In this document: positions 15,579 through 25,575 of the stretch, one piece after another
Numbering within the stretch: position 1 is the first letter of the stretch
Layout of the letters: every line of letters starts with the position of its first letter
NCBI RefSeq assembly: GCF_001634285.1
Contig: NZ_CP015438.1
Coordinates: forward strand, 729,501 to 793,500
Source: Anoxybacillus amylolyticus
GTDB taxonomy: Bacteria > Bacillota > Bacilli > Bacillales > Anoxybacillaceae
DNA length: 64,000 bases
Reading direction: 5' to 3'
The notes under the pieces: model-generated
What the model was told of the DNA's origin: nothing
What the model saw: the letters and a program-made list of their open reading frames with translations, nothing else
The model's database searches: none
Translations under genes and position numbers: made by a program

Positions 15579-18500
15579 TTACTCGTTTCGTTCTGCTTTC
15601 GCTTGTCGGATAAAGAACAGTTCATACATAACCGGAATGATGATCAGTGTGAGCAATGTAGACGAAGTAAGCCCACCAATGACTGTAATAGCTAGTCCTT
15701 TGGAAATTAATGTTCCTGATGTTTTCGTTAATGCAAGCGGAATGAGGGCAACCACTGTCGCAAACGCCGTCATTAAAATTGGACGCAAGCGCGTTTTTCC
15801 TGCCTCAATGAGTGCATCGCGAATCGTCATTCCTTTTTGTTCGCGATTTTGTCCGATGCGGTCCACAAGGACAATCGCGTTTGTTGTGACAATGCCGATT
15901 AACATTAACAACCCGATCATCACACTCACCGACATCGGTTCGTTAGCGGCATACAACCCGAGAAGCGAACCACTCGGAACGAAAATGAGCGAGGATAAAA
16001 TAACAAATGGAATTCGTGCCTTTCCAAATGTGATCAGCATGGTAACATATACTAGACCGATGGCAACTACCATCGCCAAACCAAGTTGTTGGAACGTCTC
16101 AACCGTATCATCGCTTCCTCCGCCACCTTCCAATGAAACTCCTTTTGGCAAATCAACGTCGTTTTCCAATTTCTCAATGACATCTTCGGTCACTTTTTGG
16201 ATATTATCCCCGACAATCTGCCCCGATACACGAGCGAATACTTTTCCATCGAGCTTTTGAATCGATGTATACGTTTCGACTTCCTTAACTGTTGCTAGCT
16301 TTGACACAGGAACAAGACCGCGTTTTGTGAAAATGAGCGTATTTTTTAACCCTTCAACAGCATCAACGCGTTTGTCGTATGCCAATTGAACTGTCCGTTC
16401 AACGCCATCAAGCGCCAGCGTTCCGACGTCAACTGGTTTCGTTTCATCCGCAATCGTTCCGAGAATTTGGAAGCTGGATACTCCATAAGCCGCTGCTTTT
16501 TCTGGATCAATATCGACAATGATTTGTTTTTGTTTATCCGCGAAATTGTTTGTTACATATTTTAAGTCTTTACGCTTCTTCAAGTATTCCTCTACTTGCT
16601 TCGCTGCCTTTTGTAAGGAAGCTAAATCGTTCGAATGTAAATCTATATTAATATTATTGTTAGAAGGTGGCCCTACCTGCAGTTCTTGCACGCCAAGCTT
16701 TGTGCCCGGCGCCTCTTTGCCAACAATCGTTTGCATATTTTTTTCGAGCTTTTTTATAAAGGAAGCGACATTTACACCTTCTTTTAAGCTAATGAAATAG
16801 TTTGCCTGATTTTCCCGCTTCAATCCGGTGCGAAAATCGCGGCTGCCAACTCCTGTAGTCACTTCTTTAATTTCCTTTTGATTGTCAAACATCTTTTCGA
16901 TTTTTAACGAAACATCGTTTGTTTTTTCAAGCGATGTCGAAGATGGGAGCTCGATGCTGGCGACTAGCGTCTTTTGTTCCTCATTTGGCAAAAACACGAA
17001 CCCTAATTTGGGCACAAGCACAAAAGAACTTACAAGCAACATAACCGATATTAATAAAATAACCGCTTTATGGTTTAATGCCCAAGCAATGACTCGTCCA
17101 TAAACACGCTGCAATGCTCCTTCTTTTTCTTCAGGCGGAACTTTTTTGAAGGAGAATTTGGCTAAAATCGGCACAATGGTGACCGCAACAAGCAATGACA
17201 TAAGTAATGAGAAAACAATTGTCAACGCAAATGGCAAGAAAAATTCACCGGTAATTCCGCCAACAAAGCCAAGTGGCAAAAAGACGACAACGGTTGTAAT
17301 CGTTGATGAGGTAATCGCCTTTAAAATTTCTTTTGTCGAATCTTGAACAAGTTCATCTGTCATGCCGTGTTTCGACTTGCGAACCCGCCGGAAAATGTTT
17401 TCGATGACGACAATACTGTCATCAACGACGCGGCCAACCGCTACCGCCATTCCACCAAGTGTCATGACATTTAACGAAATATCGAGTTGATGTAGGAAAA
17501 TCGACGCTACTAACAAGGATAATGGGATGGAAACAATAGCAATCACAGTCGCACGCACGTTGCGTAAAAACACAAGCACGGCAATGGAAGCAAATAGAGC
17601 CCCTAGCAGTCCTTCGCGGATAAGCGATTCGACAGATTTTTTGATGGCTTCTCCAGTATCAAAGCCGATCGCATAATCAAATTCGTCTTTGTGGGTATCT
17701 AATACTTTAATAACTTTGTCGGCCACTTCTACCGTATTGGCATCTTGTTTTTTCGTGATCGCCATGGAAAGGCAATCCTTTAAATTGTAGCGTGTTATTT
17801 CTGGCTGCTCTGTCCTCGTTTCTATTTGGGCAATGTCTTTTAATTTTACCACTTGCGATGTTGGGGTGAGCGAAGACATTAACGGCATGTTCCTTAACGC
17901 TTCAACCGTTTCCAGTTTTTCTTGCACGCGCACAGGGATTTGCAATGTATCGGTATTTACGCTTCCAGCAGGGAGTGAAAGGAACTTTTCGTTAATCTGA
18001 TCTTTAATTTGCGATAAACTTAACCCTGCCTGCAGCGCTTTTTGCTTATCAATCGTGATTTGCACCACATCATCTTTCATTCCCCCAACGGAGATAGAGT
18101 TAACGCCGTTTATTTTATTTATTTCAGGAATCACATCTTGTTCTAATAACTTTTGCAAATCTACATCTTTTTTCGCAAATAAAGAGATGTTCAAAATGGG
18201 GGATGAACCAGTCGAAAAACGATTAATTTTTGTTTGAACATGATCAGGAAGTTTTGCATCTTTTATTAATACATCCACTTGCCGTTCTACTTCATCCATA
18301 TCCGCATGAAACGGGAACTCAAGATTAATGATCGCAATGCTTTCAAACGAAGAGCTCTGCATTTTTTTCATCCCCTCAAGGGACTTAAACTTTTCCTCCA
18401 ACTTCGAAGTGACCTGTTCATTTATGTCTTGAGGAGATGCTCCCGGGTAAACCACTTCAATCGATAGCTGTGGAAACTCAATATTCGGCAGCAATTCCAT

Positions 18501-18602
18501 TTTCAAAGAGGAGAATGAATACAATCCTCCCAAAACAAGAAGAACAGAAATGATAAATACGGCTACCGCATTTTTTAAACTAAACCTGATCAAAAAATTC
18601 AT
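15579..18602 (-). CDS. RND-family efflux transporter, AcrB/SwrC-like
   Basis: Inner-membrane proton-driven exporter of 1007 residues, full length for the Firmicute RND group. TM1 is at residues ~10-30 and a large extracytoplasmic domain follows (~35-320). TM2-TM6 include GGMAVAVGRVVDDSIVVIEN with the acidic proton-relay residues, and a second repeat ends near 1000. The closest B. subtilis type is SwrC/YerP, linked to surfactin tolerance and swarming, but the substrate here is unproven. Its start overlaps the preceding small membrane gene by 4 bp (ATGA). Divergent from the operon is a two-component system (19394-21408), which probably controls it. Confidence 0.9.
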   Translation of the reverse strand: MNFLIRFSLKNAVAVFIISVLLVLGGLYSFSSLKMELLPNIEFPQLSIEVVYPGASPQDINEQVTSKLEEKFKSLEGMKKMQSSSFESIAIINLEFPFHADMDEVERQVDVLIKDAKLPDHVQTKINRFSTGSSPILNISLFAKKDVDLQKLLEQDVIPEINKINGVNSISVGGMKDDVVQITIDKQKALQAGLSLSQIKDQINEKFLSLPAGSVNTDTLQIPVRVQEKLETVEALRNMPLMSSLTPTSQVVKLKDIAQIETRTEQPEITRYNLKDCLSMAITKKQDANTVEVADKVIKVLDTHKDEFDYAIGFDTGEAIKKSVESLIREGLLGALFASIAVLVFLRNVRATVIAIVSIPLSLLVASIFLHQLDISLNVMTLGGMAVAVGRVVDDSIVVIENIFRRVRKSKHGMTDELVQDSTKEILKAITSSTITTVVVFLPLGFVGGITGEFFLPFALTIVFSLLMSLLVAVTIVPILAKFSFKKVPPEEKEGALQRVYGRVIAWALNHKAVILLISVMLLVSSFVLVPKLGFVFLPNEEQKTLVASIELPSSTSLEKTNDVSLKIEKMFDNQKEIKEVTTGVGSRDFRTGLKRENQANYFISLKEGVNVASFIKKLEKNMQTIVGKEAPGTKLGVQELQVGPPSNNNINIDLHSNDLASLQKAAKQVEEYLKKRKDLKYVTNNFADKQKQIIVDIDPEKAAAYGVSSFQILGTIADETKPVDVGTLALDGVERTVQLAYDKRVDAVEGLKNTLIFTKRGLVPVSKLATVKEVETYTSIQKLDGKVFARVSGQIVGDNIQKVTEDVIEKLENDVDLPKGVSLEGGGGSDDTVETFQQLGLAMVVAIGLVYVTMLITFGKARIPFVILSSLIFVPSGSLLGLYAANEPMSVSVMIGLLMLIGIVTTNAIVLVDRIGQNREQKGMTIRDALIEAGKTRLRPILMTAFATVVALIPLALTKTSGTLISKGLAITVIGGLTSSTLLTLIIIPVMYELFFIRQAKAERNE

Positions 18603-18820
18603 CCTTTACCATCCTTTCTATTGGATTTGTGGTGTAATGTGATCAATGTAACAACAGCTACAAAAGCAGCCAAATATATCGGCATATATTTCATCCATTT
18701 CAGCCAAGGATCGGGGCCAAGGAGGAGCCGAGCTACCACCGCAATGATTTCGGATAGAATCAATCCTCCAAGAAACCCAGCAAACACAGCCGTGAAGAGA
18801 GCCAAAAGCAGTTTCTTCAT
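18599..18820 (-). CDS. Small membrane protein, DUF5957-like
   Basis: 73 residues from ATG 18820, preceded by AGGAGGGAAAGAGAA; the longer frame upstream lacks a site. Two membrane helices (about residues 4-32 and 46-62) flank a short loop with LLGPDPWLKW. The pattern FLGGLILSEIIAVVARLLLG resembles DUF5957 of Bacillaceae. It overlaps both neighbours by 4 bp, so it is translationally coupled and probably works with the RND pump. The function is not known. Confidence 0.7.
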   Translation of the reverse strand: MKKLLLALFTAVFAGFLGGLILSEIIAVVARLLLGPDPWLKWMKYMPIYLAAFVAVVTLITLHHKSNRKDGKG

Positions 18821-19227
18821 TTCTCTTTCCCTCCTTGTTCCATAGACAAATGTCTTGTTCCTGACTGTCGCGCCACGTTCCAAGACGCTAAAAATAACCC
18901 CAAAGCAATCACCGGATGAAGTGCACCAACGATTTTCAAGTTAGCAGTGAAGTACTGTGCAAAAATGAGCCCCACTAATCCGACGCTCTGCCAACACAAC
19001 GTCTTTGGAAGCCGGCCAGTAAACGCAAAGATAAGCATGAGTATCGGCAATATCTCAAATAAATGCACAAAAACGATATGTGTCGTCCAATACATTGAAT
19101 TAGAAAAGATGGCTATCCCTGCAAGGAACGTCTGGATCACAATGCAGGCAACAAGCCCCCATGCTAGACCGGTGAAAATAAATCGCGAAACTTGAACACT
19201 TGTATTTACACGCTTTTCCTTATCCAT
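18817..19227 (-). CDS. Four-helix membrane protein, DUF6220-like
   Basis: 136 residues from the second ATG (19227), seven bases after GGAGGAG. Four hydrophobic helices (about 15-38, 50-70, 76-95 and 100-118) with WTTHIVFVHLFEILPILMLI and HPVIALGLFLASWNVAR, typical of DUF6220. First gene of the three-gene RND operon, stop/start coupled (ATGA) to the next gene. Function unknown; the position suggests a partner or regulator of the exporter. Confidence 0.75.
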   Translation of the reverse strand: MDKEKRVNTSVQVSRFIFTGLAWGLVACIVIQTFLAGIAIFSNSMYWTTHIVFVHLFEILPILMLIFAFTGRLPKTLCWQSVGLVGLIFAQYFTANLKIVGALHPVIALGLFLASWNVARQSGTRHLSMEQGGKEK

Positions 19228-19393
19228 TATCATCTCCTCCGTTCATATGGGCTTTGATCCGCTACGGTCTCATCCTACCAAGACAATGTTGCAAACTTAT
19301 GACGAACCTTTACGCGTTTGATGAATTTTTCCTAAATCGATGAAGATGGGGCTATAATGGAGAAAGAATGAGATGAAAGGAAGGAAGAAGAGG

Positions 19394-20080
19394 ATGTCAC
19401 ATACATTGCTGTTGGTGGATGATGAAGAAAAAGTGCTCGAATTTATGGAGCCATTTCTGCGACAAGAAGGATTTGAAATCGTCACTGCTAAAACAGGAAA
19501 AGAAGCACTACAAAAAGCTAAAGAAGTAAAGCCATCTCTTGTAGTGCTTGACTGGATGCTTCCGGAAATGAGTGGGATCGACGTATGCCGTGAACTGCGC
19601 AAGACGAGCCATGTTGGCATCATCATGGTCACAGCGAAAACAGAGGAAACTGACAAAATTATTGGCTTAGAGGTAGGAGCGGATGATTATATTACCAAAC
19701 CTTTTTCCTTGAGAGAACTGGCAGCCCGCATTCGCTCGGTATTGCGGCGAATGGAGGGGCAAGAAAATCAGGAGGAAATGATGAAACGAGGAAACTTGGC
19801 TATTTCCGAAGCGCAATGCCGCGTATGGAAACAAGGGAAAGAAATCGCCTTAACGCCGACCGAATTTAAGCTGTTGCTTACCCTAGCCGCAAAACCAGGT
19901 GTCGTCTATAGCCGTCTGCAGCTGCTGCAAAGCATTTTTGAAGATGACCTCTTCAACGATGAACGGACCGTTGATGCTCATATCAGCCGCCTCCGCAAAA
20001 AAATTGAAGATGACCCGTACCGTCCTGTCTATATACAAACGGTTTATGGATTCGGTTATCGGTTCGGTGAACAGATATGA
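19394..20080 (+). CDS. OmpR/PhoB-family response regulator
   Basis: 228 residues from ATG 19394 after AAGGAAGGAAGAAGAGG. The receiver domain (1-120) has the acidic pocket VDDEE, phospho-acceptor Asp53 in LDWMLPEMS, and Lys in YITKPF. The C-terminal winged helix (~130-228) has ALTPTEFKLLL and RTVDAHISRLRKKI. It overlaps the histidine kinase start by 4 bp. Divergent orientation to the RND operon (161 bp between starts) suggests it activates that operon. Confidence 0.93.
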   Translation: MSHTLLLVDDEEKVLEFMEPFLRQEGFEIVTAKTGKEALQKAKEVKPSLVVLDWMLPEMSGIDVCRELRKTSHVGIIMVTAKTEETDKIIGLEVGADDYITKPFSLRELAARIRSVLRRMEGQENQEEMMKRGNLAISEAQCRVWKQGKEIALTPTEFKLLLTLAAKPGVVYSRLQLLQSIFEDDLFNDERTVDAHISRLRKKIEDDPYRPVYIQTVYGFGYRFGEQI

Positions 20081-21408
20081 GCATTAGGCGTAAGCTGTTT
20101 CTTTCGATGGCCGCCCTTATTATCGGCATGGGAATCATGTTTTCCCTCATCATCAAGGTGGTCGTCGTCGATATACTGGACGTGGTACTAAAGGTGGATC
20201 GAAGCCAAGAAATGAAAGAGCTGTCGAACATATTTGCCTATTATTATGAAACACATCATCATTCTTGGAACGGCATCGAACATATCCACCTCGACACGGC
20301 TATCATAAAAAGACACGAACAGGTGGGGGTGGTTCTTTTGTCCCTAGAAGGTGAGCAACTATATGCGACGGGAGACATTCCTGCGTCATGGATGATTGGA
20401 CTAGGCATCTCGACTAAGGTACAAGCAGATGGGAAAACAGTAGCTTTTTTGCATTATTATGACCGTGAAATCGGAACTATGGTCAAAGTACGGCGGGGAA
20501 TCACGAGCTCTGTCACCACGTTATCCTTGCTTAGCGCCGCTATTTTGGTGTTGCTTTCTCTCTTTGTCGCCTTCTGGTTGTCGAAACGGCTCACGGTGCC
20601 GCTTGAGATGCTCATTACCGCGATTGACCGTCTCGGAAAAGGTGAATTCGGCGTTCAGGCGCCGGTGATTACCAAGGACGAATACGGTAAAGTGGCCCAA
20701 ACGTTCAACGAGATGTCAAAACAGTTGCAACAAGCAGAGGAAGTTCGCCGACGTTTGGTGGCCGATGTTGCTCATGAACTGCGAACACCCCTAACGATCC
20801 TACGCGGAAAACTCGATTGGTTTCAGCAACAGCGCCGCCCCATTGATCCCGAGAGGCTGCTACCGCTGCAAGATGAGTTGATTAGACTGACCCGTCTCGT
20901 AGAAGATCTGCATCAACTGTCGCTAGCCGAGGCCGGTAAACTTCCGCTCGAACGGAAACCAACGAATATGGAAAGCCTTTTGCAACAGCTCATCGAGCGG
21001 GTGACTCCCAGTGCGGAAGAAAAAAACATTTGTATTCATCTGACTTGTTCGACCAACCACGCAACGATTTGCGTCGATCCGCACCGAATTACCCAAGTGT
21101 TCCTGAACTTGCTGGTTAATGCGATCCGCTATACTCCTGAGAACGGAACGGTAAACGTGGTAATCGACGAAGAACCCACCCTGTTGCAAATTTCCGTTTC
21201 AGATACAGGTATCGGCATCGCGCCCGAGCATTTGCCTTTTTTGTTTGAGCGATTTTACCGCACAGATGAAGCCAGAACGCGAAATCGAGGTGGAACCGGA
21301 TTGGGGCTGACCATCGCCAAAGAATTCGTATTGGCTCATGGGGGAACAATCGATGTCGATAGCACCCCTGGTCAAGGGACCACCTTTCGAATCAAGCTTC
21401 CTCGCTGA
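20077..21408 (+). CDS. Sensor histidine kinase with HAMP domain
   Basis: 443-residue membrane kinase. TM1 lies at ~8-30, a ~120-residue extracytoplasmic sensor follows and TM2 lies near 150-172. HAMP comes next, then the H-box VAHELRTPLTILRGK, N-box LNLLVNAIRYTPENG, G1 SVSDTGIGIAPEHLPFLFER and G2 RGGTGLGLTIAKEF. All catalytic boxes are intact. Translationally coupled to the response regulator. The extracytoplasmic region is not a recognised family; a surfactant or membrane-stress signal would fit the adjacent exporter. Confidence 0.93.
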   Translation: MSIRRKLFLSMAALIIGMGIMFSLIIKVVVVDILDVVLKVDRSQEMKELSNIFAYYYETHHHSWNGIEHIHLDTAIIKRHEQVGVVLLSLEGEQLYATGDIPASWMIGLGISTKVQADGKTVAFLHYYDREIGTMVKVRRGITSSVTTLSLLSAAILVLLSLFVAFWLSKRLTVPLEMLITAIDRLGKGEFGVQAPVITKDEYGKVAQTFNEMSKQLQQAEEVRRRLVADVAHELRTPLTILRGKLDWFQQQRRPIDPERLLPLQDELIRLTRLVEDLHQLSLAEAGKLPLERKPTNMESLLQQLIERVTPSAEEKNICIHLTCSTNHATICVDPHRITQVFLNLLVNAIRYTPENGTVNVVIDEEPTLLQISVSDTGIGIAPEHLPFLFERFYRTDEARTRNRGGTGLGLTIAKEFVLAHGGTIDVDSTPGQGTTFRIKLPR

Positions 21409-21541
21409 CAATAGAAGAGTTTAGGGTAGAATGGAAAATACGAATCAATAATTAAAAGGAAAACTTACTATGAATTGTACACAAAATCGCAAAAATGGAT
21501 AAATCATTGATCAAACATGACTGAGTCAAAGGGGCGGGGAG

Positions 21542-22060
21542 ATGTCTTTTTGGAATTCATTAAGCAAACTAGGGCATTTGGTCGAGAAAAAGGTAGAGCA
21601 GACGGTCAAGCATGTCGCCAATGAAGTCAAAAAAGTAGAGAAGACCATTCAACAAGCTGTTCAGCAAGTAGAAAAGAAAGTCGAGCCAGTGGGGAAACAA
21701 GTCGTAAAGGATACGGTGCACATTAGCTAAAAGGCAAAGGAAGCTTTTCAACAAGCGGAAAAGAAAGCGGAACAAGTGGTAAAGCACGTCGCACATGATG
21801 TGAAACAAGTGGAGAAAGCGATTCAAAACGTTGAAAAGAAAGTGGAACATGCCGCGAAACAAGCAGTGAGAGATACGGTACATATTAGCGAGAAGGCACA
21901 AAAAGCATTTCACGAGGCGGAAAAGAAGACGGAGAAAGCTATCAAGCACGTCGTTCACGATGGGAAAAAAGCGGTGTCCGAAACGGTTCACACGATTGGA
22001 CAGAAAATAAAGCAAGAAATCAAAGAAACGGGGAAAGCGATCGAACGCAGTGCGCATCAA
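21542..22060 (+). pseudogene. Toxin scaffold copy, disrupted
   Basis: Near-identical to the first ~165 codons of the toxin at 11364, including the ribosome-binding stretch AAAGGGGCGGGGAG. A CAA-to-TAA change at about 21727 ends the first frame after 62 codons (MSFWNSLSKLGHLVEKKVEQ...), and the second frame resumes at 21776. At 22064 an IS630 relic replaces the rest, so pretoxin, toxin tip and immunity gene are gone. Confidence 0.85.
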
Positions 22061-22063
22061 CTA

Positions 22064-22166
22064 TATACATCCAAATTGACATTTTAACCTCTGGTTCACG
22101 CAGCACACCCGATGCGGCGCAACACTTCATCTGGGTGCTGCAACACATATTGTTCAAAACGAGTAA
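22064..22166 (-). mobile_element. IS630-family terminal relic
   Basis: The end reads TATACATCCAAATTGACATT with TA before it. On the minus strand the last codons of an IS630 transposase remain (RFEQYVLQHPDEVLRRIGCA). Only about 100 bp survive; the other side is cut by an IS66 relic. The terminal sequence resembles the end of the 193-bp MITE (TATACATGCAACTGGGGAG). Confidence 0.7.
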
Positions 22167-22802
22167 TTTTGCCGATGTGGTGAAGGTGTTGAAAACGTTA
22201 TGTTGAAGAATGCGGCAACAGTGACCGCAACGGAAGGTCTGAATTTCTGTAACCAACTGTTTGCGGTGGAACGTAAATGAAAAAAATTAGATCCTAAAGA
22301 TCGGTAGGAAGAACGTCTAAAGCAAAGCAAACCCATCATAGACGCTTTTTTGTCATGGCTTCAAAAGCAAAAACAGCACGTGTTGCCAAAGAGCGCATTA
22401 GGAAAAGCCATTGCGTATTGTCTGAACCAATGGGATAAATTAGTGGCCTTTTTAGAGGATGGGCGACTGGAGATCGATCATAATCGTAGCGAACGCTCCA
22501 TCAAATCGGTGGTCATCGGAAGGAAAAATTGGCTTTTCGCCAATACACCACAAGGTGCACGGGCAAGTGCCATCATCTACAGCATAGTGGAGACAGCGAA
22601 AGCGAATCAATTACATCCATATTACTACCTTCGCTATCTTTTTGAGAAGCTTCCCAATATGGATTTGTCAGACAAGAACGCATTGGATCAACTGCTTCCT
22701 TGGTCAACCACACTCCCTGTTTCATGTATCGCTTTTCAGCAGCTAACTAAATAAGACCCCAAGCCCCGGCCTTCAAAAAGGTGGGGGCTATTTGACGTTT
22801 AC
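22167..22802 (+). mobile_element. Internally deleted IS66 relic 1
   Basis: Contains the end of tnpA (from TTTTGCCGATGTGG), the first codons of tnpB, then jumps at a shared GTGACC to the C-terminal part of tnpC (22227-22754, with a frame break near 22280), and ends with the normal terminal repeat at 22802. tnpC residues from LSWLQKQKQHVLPKSALGKA onward are intact in 22350-22754. The element cannot transpose by itself. Confidence 0.85.
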
Positions 22803-22871
22803 CTTGAATATATCTTACTTGCGCTTATCGTCGCAACTGTGATAAAAATTTGGTATGAAATGTTTCAGTAA
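22803..22871 (+). pseudogene. C-terminal fragment of a small membrane protein
   Basis: Immediately after the IS66 relic an open frame encodes LEYILLALIVATVIKIWYEM, then FQ and a stop, followed by a terminator. It looks like the end of a single-helix membrane peptide; its 5' part is gone. Family unknown. Confidence 0.4.
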
Positions 22872-22905
22872 GCTGGCTCAGTGGAGCTGGCTTTCTTTTA
22901 TGCGA
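22869..22905 (+). terminator. Intrinsic terminator
   Basis: AAGCTGGCTC pairs with GAGCTGGCTT (10 bp, two G-U pairs) around AGTG, followed by TCTTTT. Confidence 0.6.
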
Positions 22906-22978
22906 AGCAATTGCAACGCGCTCGTTCATTTGGTATGATGTTAAATGATGGAAAAATAAATGAAATAGGATGATGGGG

Positions 22979-23905
22979 ATGAAACGTGCCAGAATTATTT
23001 ATAACCCAACGTCAGGACGAGAACTGTTTAAGAAGCATTTGCCGGACGTGCTCATTCAGCTTGAGCAGGCAGGATATGAAACCTCTTGCCATGCGACAAC
23101 GGGAGCGGGGGATGCCACAAAAGCTGCTAGGGCGGCAGTTGAACGCCAATTTGACCTTGTTATTGCTGCTGGGGGGGATGGGACGATTCATGAAGTCGTC
23201 AACGGCATTGCTAGCCAAGAATACCGACCGAAGCTGGGCATCATTCCGGTTGGCACGACGAACGATTTTGCGCGGGCGATCGCGGTGCCGCGCACGATCG
23301 AAGGAGCATGTGAAGTCATTACGACGGGGGAAGCGGTGCCGATTGATATCGGCTGTGTGATGAACGAAGGGAAGACGCGCTATTTTATTAACATTGCCGG
23401 TGGTGGTCGTCTCACCGAGTTGACGTATGAAGTGCCAAGCAAGCTAAAAACGATGCTTGGGCAGCTTGCTTACTATTTAAAAGGGATTGAAATGTTACCG
23501 TCGATTAAAGCGACCGAAGCGCGAATTGAGTATGACGGGAAAGTGTATGAAGGTGAAATTATGTTGTTTTTAGTGTCGCTCACCAATTCCGTCGGTGGGT
23601 TTGAAAAATTGGCGCCCGATTCGTCGTTAAATGACGGGATGTTTGATTTAATTATTTTAAAGAAGACGAATTTGGCGGAATTTATCCGCATCGTGACGCT
23701 CGCTTCGAGAGGGGAGCATATTAACGACCCGAATCTAATATACACAAAAGCCAACCGTATTAAAGTAACCGCCCCGAACAATATGCAGCTCAATTTGGAC
23801 GGCGAATACGGGGGCTTGTTGCCGGGTGAGTTCGTCAATTTATATCGACATTTAGAAGTGTTTGTTCCAAAGGAAAAGGCTGAGCAGATGAGGGCAGGAT
23901 TTTAA
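22979..23905 (+). CDS. dgkB: Diacylglycerol kinase DgkB
   Basis: Soluble lipid kinase of the DagK/YegS group, 308 residues, phosphorylating diacylglycerol released during lipoteichoic acid synthesis. The catalytic-domain signatures are IYNPTSGRELFKKHLPDVL, the nucleotide loop AAGGDGTIHEVVNGIA, and PVGTTNDFARAIAVP. The Mg-site aspartates of the second domain lie in DSSLNDGMFDLIIL and LDGEYGG. I chose ATG 22979 because the purine-rich AGGATGATGGGG sits ahead of it. B. subtilis has the same neighbour order (yerQ then yefA). A terminator overlaps the stop codon. Confidence 0.93.
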   Translation: MKRARIIYNPTSGRELFKKHLPDVLIQLEQAGYETSCHATTGAGDATKAARAAVERQFDLVIAAGGDGTIHEVVNGIASQEYRPKLGIIPVGTTNDFARAIAVPRTIEGACEVITTGEAVPIDIGCVMNEGKTRYFINIAGGGRLTELTYEVPSKLKTMLGQLAYYLKGIEMLPSIKATEARIEYDGKVYEGEIMLFLVSLTNSVGGFEKLAPDSSLNDGMFDLIILKKTNLAEFIRIVTLASRGEHINDPNLIYTKANRIKVTAPNNMQLNLDGEYGGLLPGEFVNLYRHLEVFVPKEKAEQMRAGF

Positions 23906-23928
23906 GTGAAAATCCTGCTCTCTTTTTG
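23891..23928 (+). terminator. Terminator overlapping the dgkB stop
   Basis: GCAGGATTTT pairs with AAAATCCTGC around AAGTG, followed by TCTCTTTTTG. The stem includes the last codons and stop of dgkB. Confidence 0.8.
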
Positions 23929-23989
23929 TGTTCACACCAATCGTGTGATACAATCAATGCAGCATTTTCACGAAAAGGAAGTAGAAACA

Positions 23990-25369
23990 ATGGCAAAAGT
24001 AGAAGCTCCAGTTGCAAAAAACGAATACTATGATGTCATTTTTGAAGATTTGACGCACGATGGCGCCGGCGTGGCAAAAATTGACGGTTTTCCGATTTTC
24101 GTGGCGAACGGGCTACCGGGGGAAAAAGCAAAAATTAAAGTCATTAAAGTGAAAAAAGGCTATGGCTATGGGCGTTTAATTGAGCTATATGAACCGAGCC
24201 CGGATCGCGTCGACGCTCCGTGTCCGATTTACAAGCAATGCGGAGGCTGCCAACTGCAACATTTAAGCTATGAAGGGCAGCTAAAGGCGAAGTATAAACA
24301 TGTAAAAGAAGTGCTTGCGCGCATCGGAAAGATTGAAGATGTCGCTGTTCATCCTGTCCTCGGCATGAGTGATCCGTGGCGGTACCGCAATAAAGCGCAA
24401 GTTCCTGTTGGTGAGCGTGAAGGGGGACTCGTTGCCGGTTTTTACAAAGAGCGCAGCCATGACATTATCGATATGGACGCGTGTTTGATCCAACAGGAAA
24501 TGAACGATATCGTCGTTCAAACGGTGAAGCAGATTTGCGAGCAATATAACATCCCAGCCTACAACGAACAAACGCATAAAGGTGTCCTTCGCCACATTAT
24601 GGCTCGCTATGGGGCAACGACGAAAGAGGTAATGGTCGTTTTGATTACACGCACGGAAGAGTTGCCGCATAAAAAGAAAATTATTGAGGCGATTATTGAT
24701 CGCATCCCAAATGTAAAATCGATTGTGCAAAATATTAACCCGAAGCGAACAAATGTCATTATGGGGGAAGATACGCGCGTTCTTTGGGGTTCGGAACACA
24801 TTTACGATTATATCGGTGACATTCGTTTTGCTATTTCTGCTCGTTCGTTTTATCAAGTGAACCCTGAACAAACGAAAGTGTTGTATGAAAAAGCGCTTGA
24901 ATATGCCGAATTGACAGGAGAGGAAACGGTCATTGACGCCTATTGCGGCATCGGGACGATTTCGCTCTTTTTAGCGAAAAAAGCAAAGAAAGTGTATGGA
25001 GTCGAAGTTGTTCCGGAGGCGATTGAGGATGCAAAGCGAAATGCAGCGCTAAACGGCATTACAAACGTCGAATTTGCCGTTGGCGAAGCGGAAGCGGTCA
25101 TTCCGAGATGGTATGAACAAGGGGTGAAAGCCGATTGCATCGTCGTCGACCCGCCGCGCAAAGGCTGTGACGAAACGCTATTACAGACGATGATCGCCAT
25201 GAAACCGAAGCGCATCGTCTATGTTTCATGCAACCCATCCACCCTCGCCCGCGATTTGCGTATCCTCGAAGACGATGGATACAAAACACTTGAAGTCCAG
25301 CCGGTCGACATGTTCCCACACACCGTGCATGTGGAGTGCGTAGTATTGATGTCAAGGGTGGAGAAATGA
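23990..25369 (+). CDS. rlmCD: 23S rRNA (uracil-5-)-methyltransferase RlmCD
   Basis: SAM-dependent methyltransferase that in Bacillus makes m5U747 and m5U1939 in 23S rRNA. 459 residues from ATG 23990 ([16 protein letters not shown]), which has AAAAGGAAG before it; the longer frame overlaps the terminator. The N-terminal TRAM domain is at ~10-70. The iron-sulfur cysteines are in [17 protein letters not shown] plus a later Cys near MDACLIQ. The Rossmann motif is [12 protein letters not shown], with VDPPRKGCD and the catalytic Cys in [14 protein letters not shown]. Conserved gene order with dgkB. Confidence 0.93.
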   Translation: MAKVEAPVAKNEYYDVIFEDLTHDGAGVAKIDGFPIFVANGLPGEKAKIKVIKVKKGYGYGRLIELYEPSPDRVDAPCPIYKQCGGCQLQHLSYEGQLKAKYKHVKEVLARIGKIEDVAVHPVLGMSDPWRYRNKAQVPVGEREGGLVAGFYKERSHDIIDMDACLIQQEMNDIVVQTVKQICEQYNIPAYNEQTHKGVLRHIMARYGATTKEVMVVLITRTEELPHKKKIIEAIIDRIPNVKSIVQNINPKRTNVIMGEDTRVLWGSEHIYDYIGDIRFAISARSFYQVNPEQTKVLYEKALEYAELTGEETVIDAYCGIGTISLFLAKKAKKVYGVEVVPEAIEDAKRNAALNGITNVEFAVGEAEAVIPRWYEQGVKADCIVVDPPRKGCDETLLQTMIAMKPKRIVYVSCNPSTLARDLRILEDDGYKTLEVQPVDMFPHTVHVECVVLMSRVEK

Positions 25370-25479
25370 GTAGGGCTGAAAACGCCCATAAACAAAAGGT
25401 TTCCAGACATTGTTCTTTTCTTTTGGCTGTTCTGCCTGAGGAGACAGTGTCAGGAAGCCCTTATTTTTATTGTTTGCGG

Positions 25480-25500
25480 GAACATATCAACTGGCCTAAA
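25480..25500. repeat. IS-end-like sequence, inverted partner at 29563
   Basis: TTTGCGGGAACATATCAA is the inverted complement of TTGATATGTTCCCGCGAA at about 29562-29579, and TTGATATGTTCCC recurs there once more. Such multiple terminal repeats are seen at IS21-type ends. With only these fragments the family is uncertain. Together they bracket the 25.5-29.6 kb accessory block. Confidence 0.4.
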
Positions 25501-25575
25501 AGCGATAGGGTTGAGTTGACAGATTAGATAACGCCTATTTTTATAGGGGTTGAGGAGACAGGATAGATGTATAAT

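Noticed and set aside
15553-16260. Plus-strand 235-codon frame opposite the RND gene
   Set aside because: Antisense shadow of a well-conserved coding region with no ribosome-binding site.
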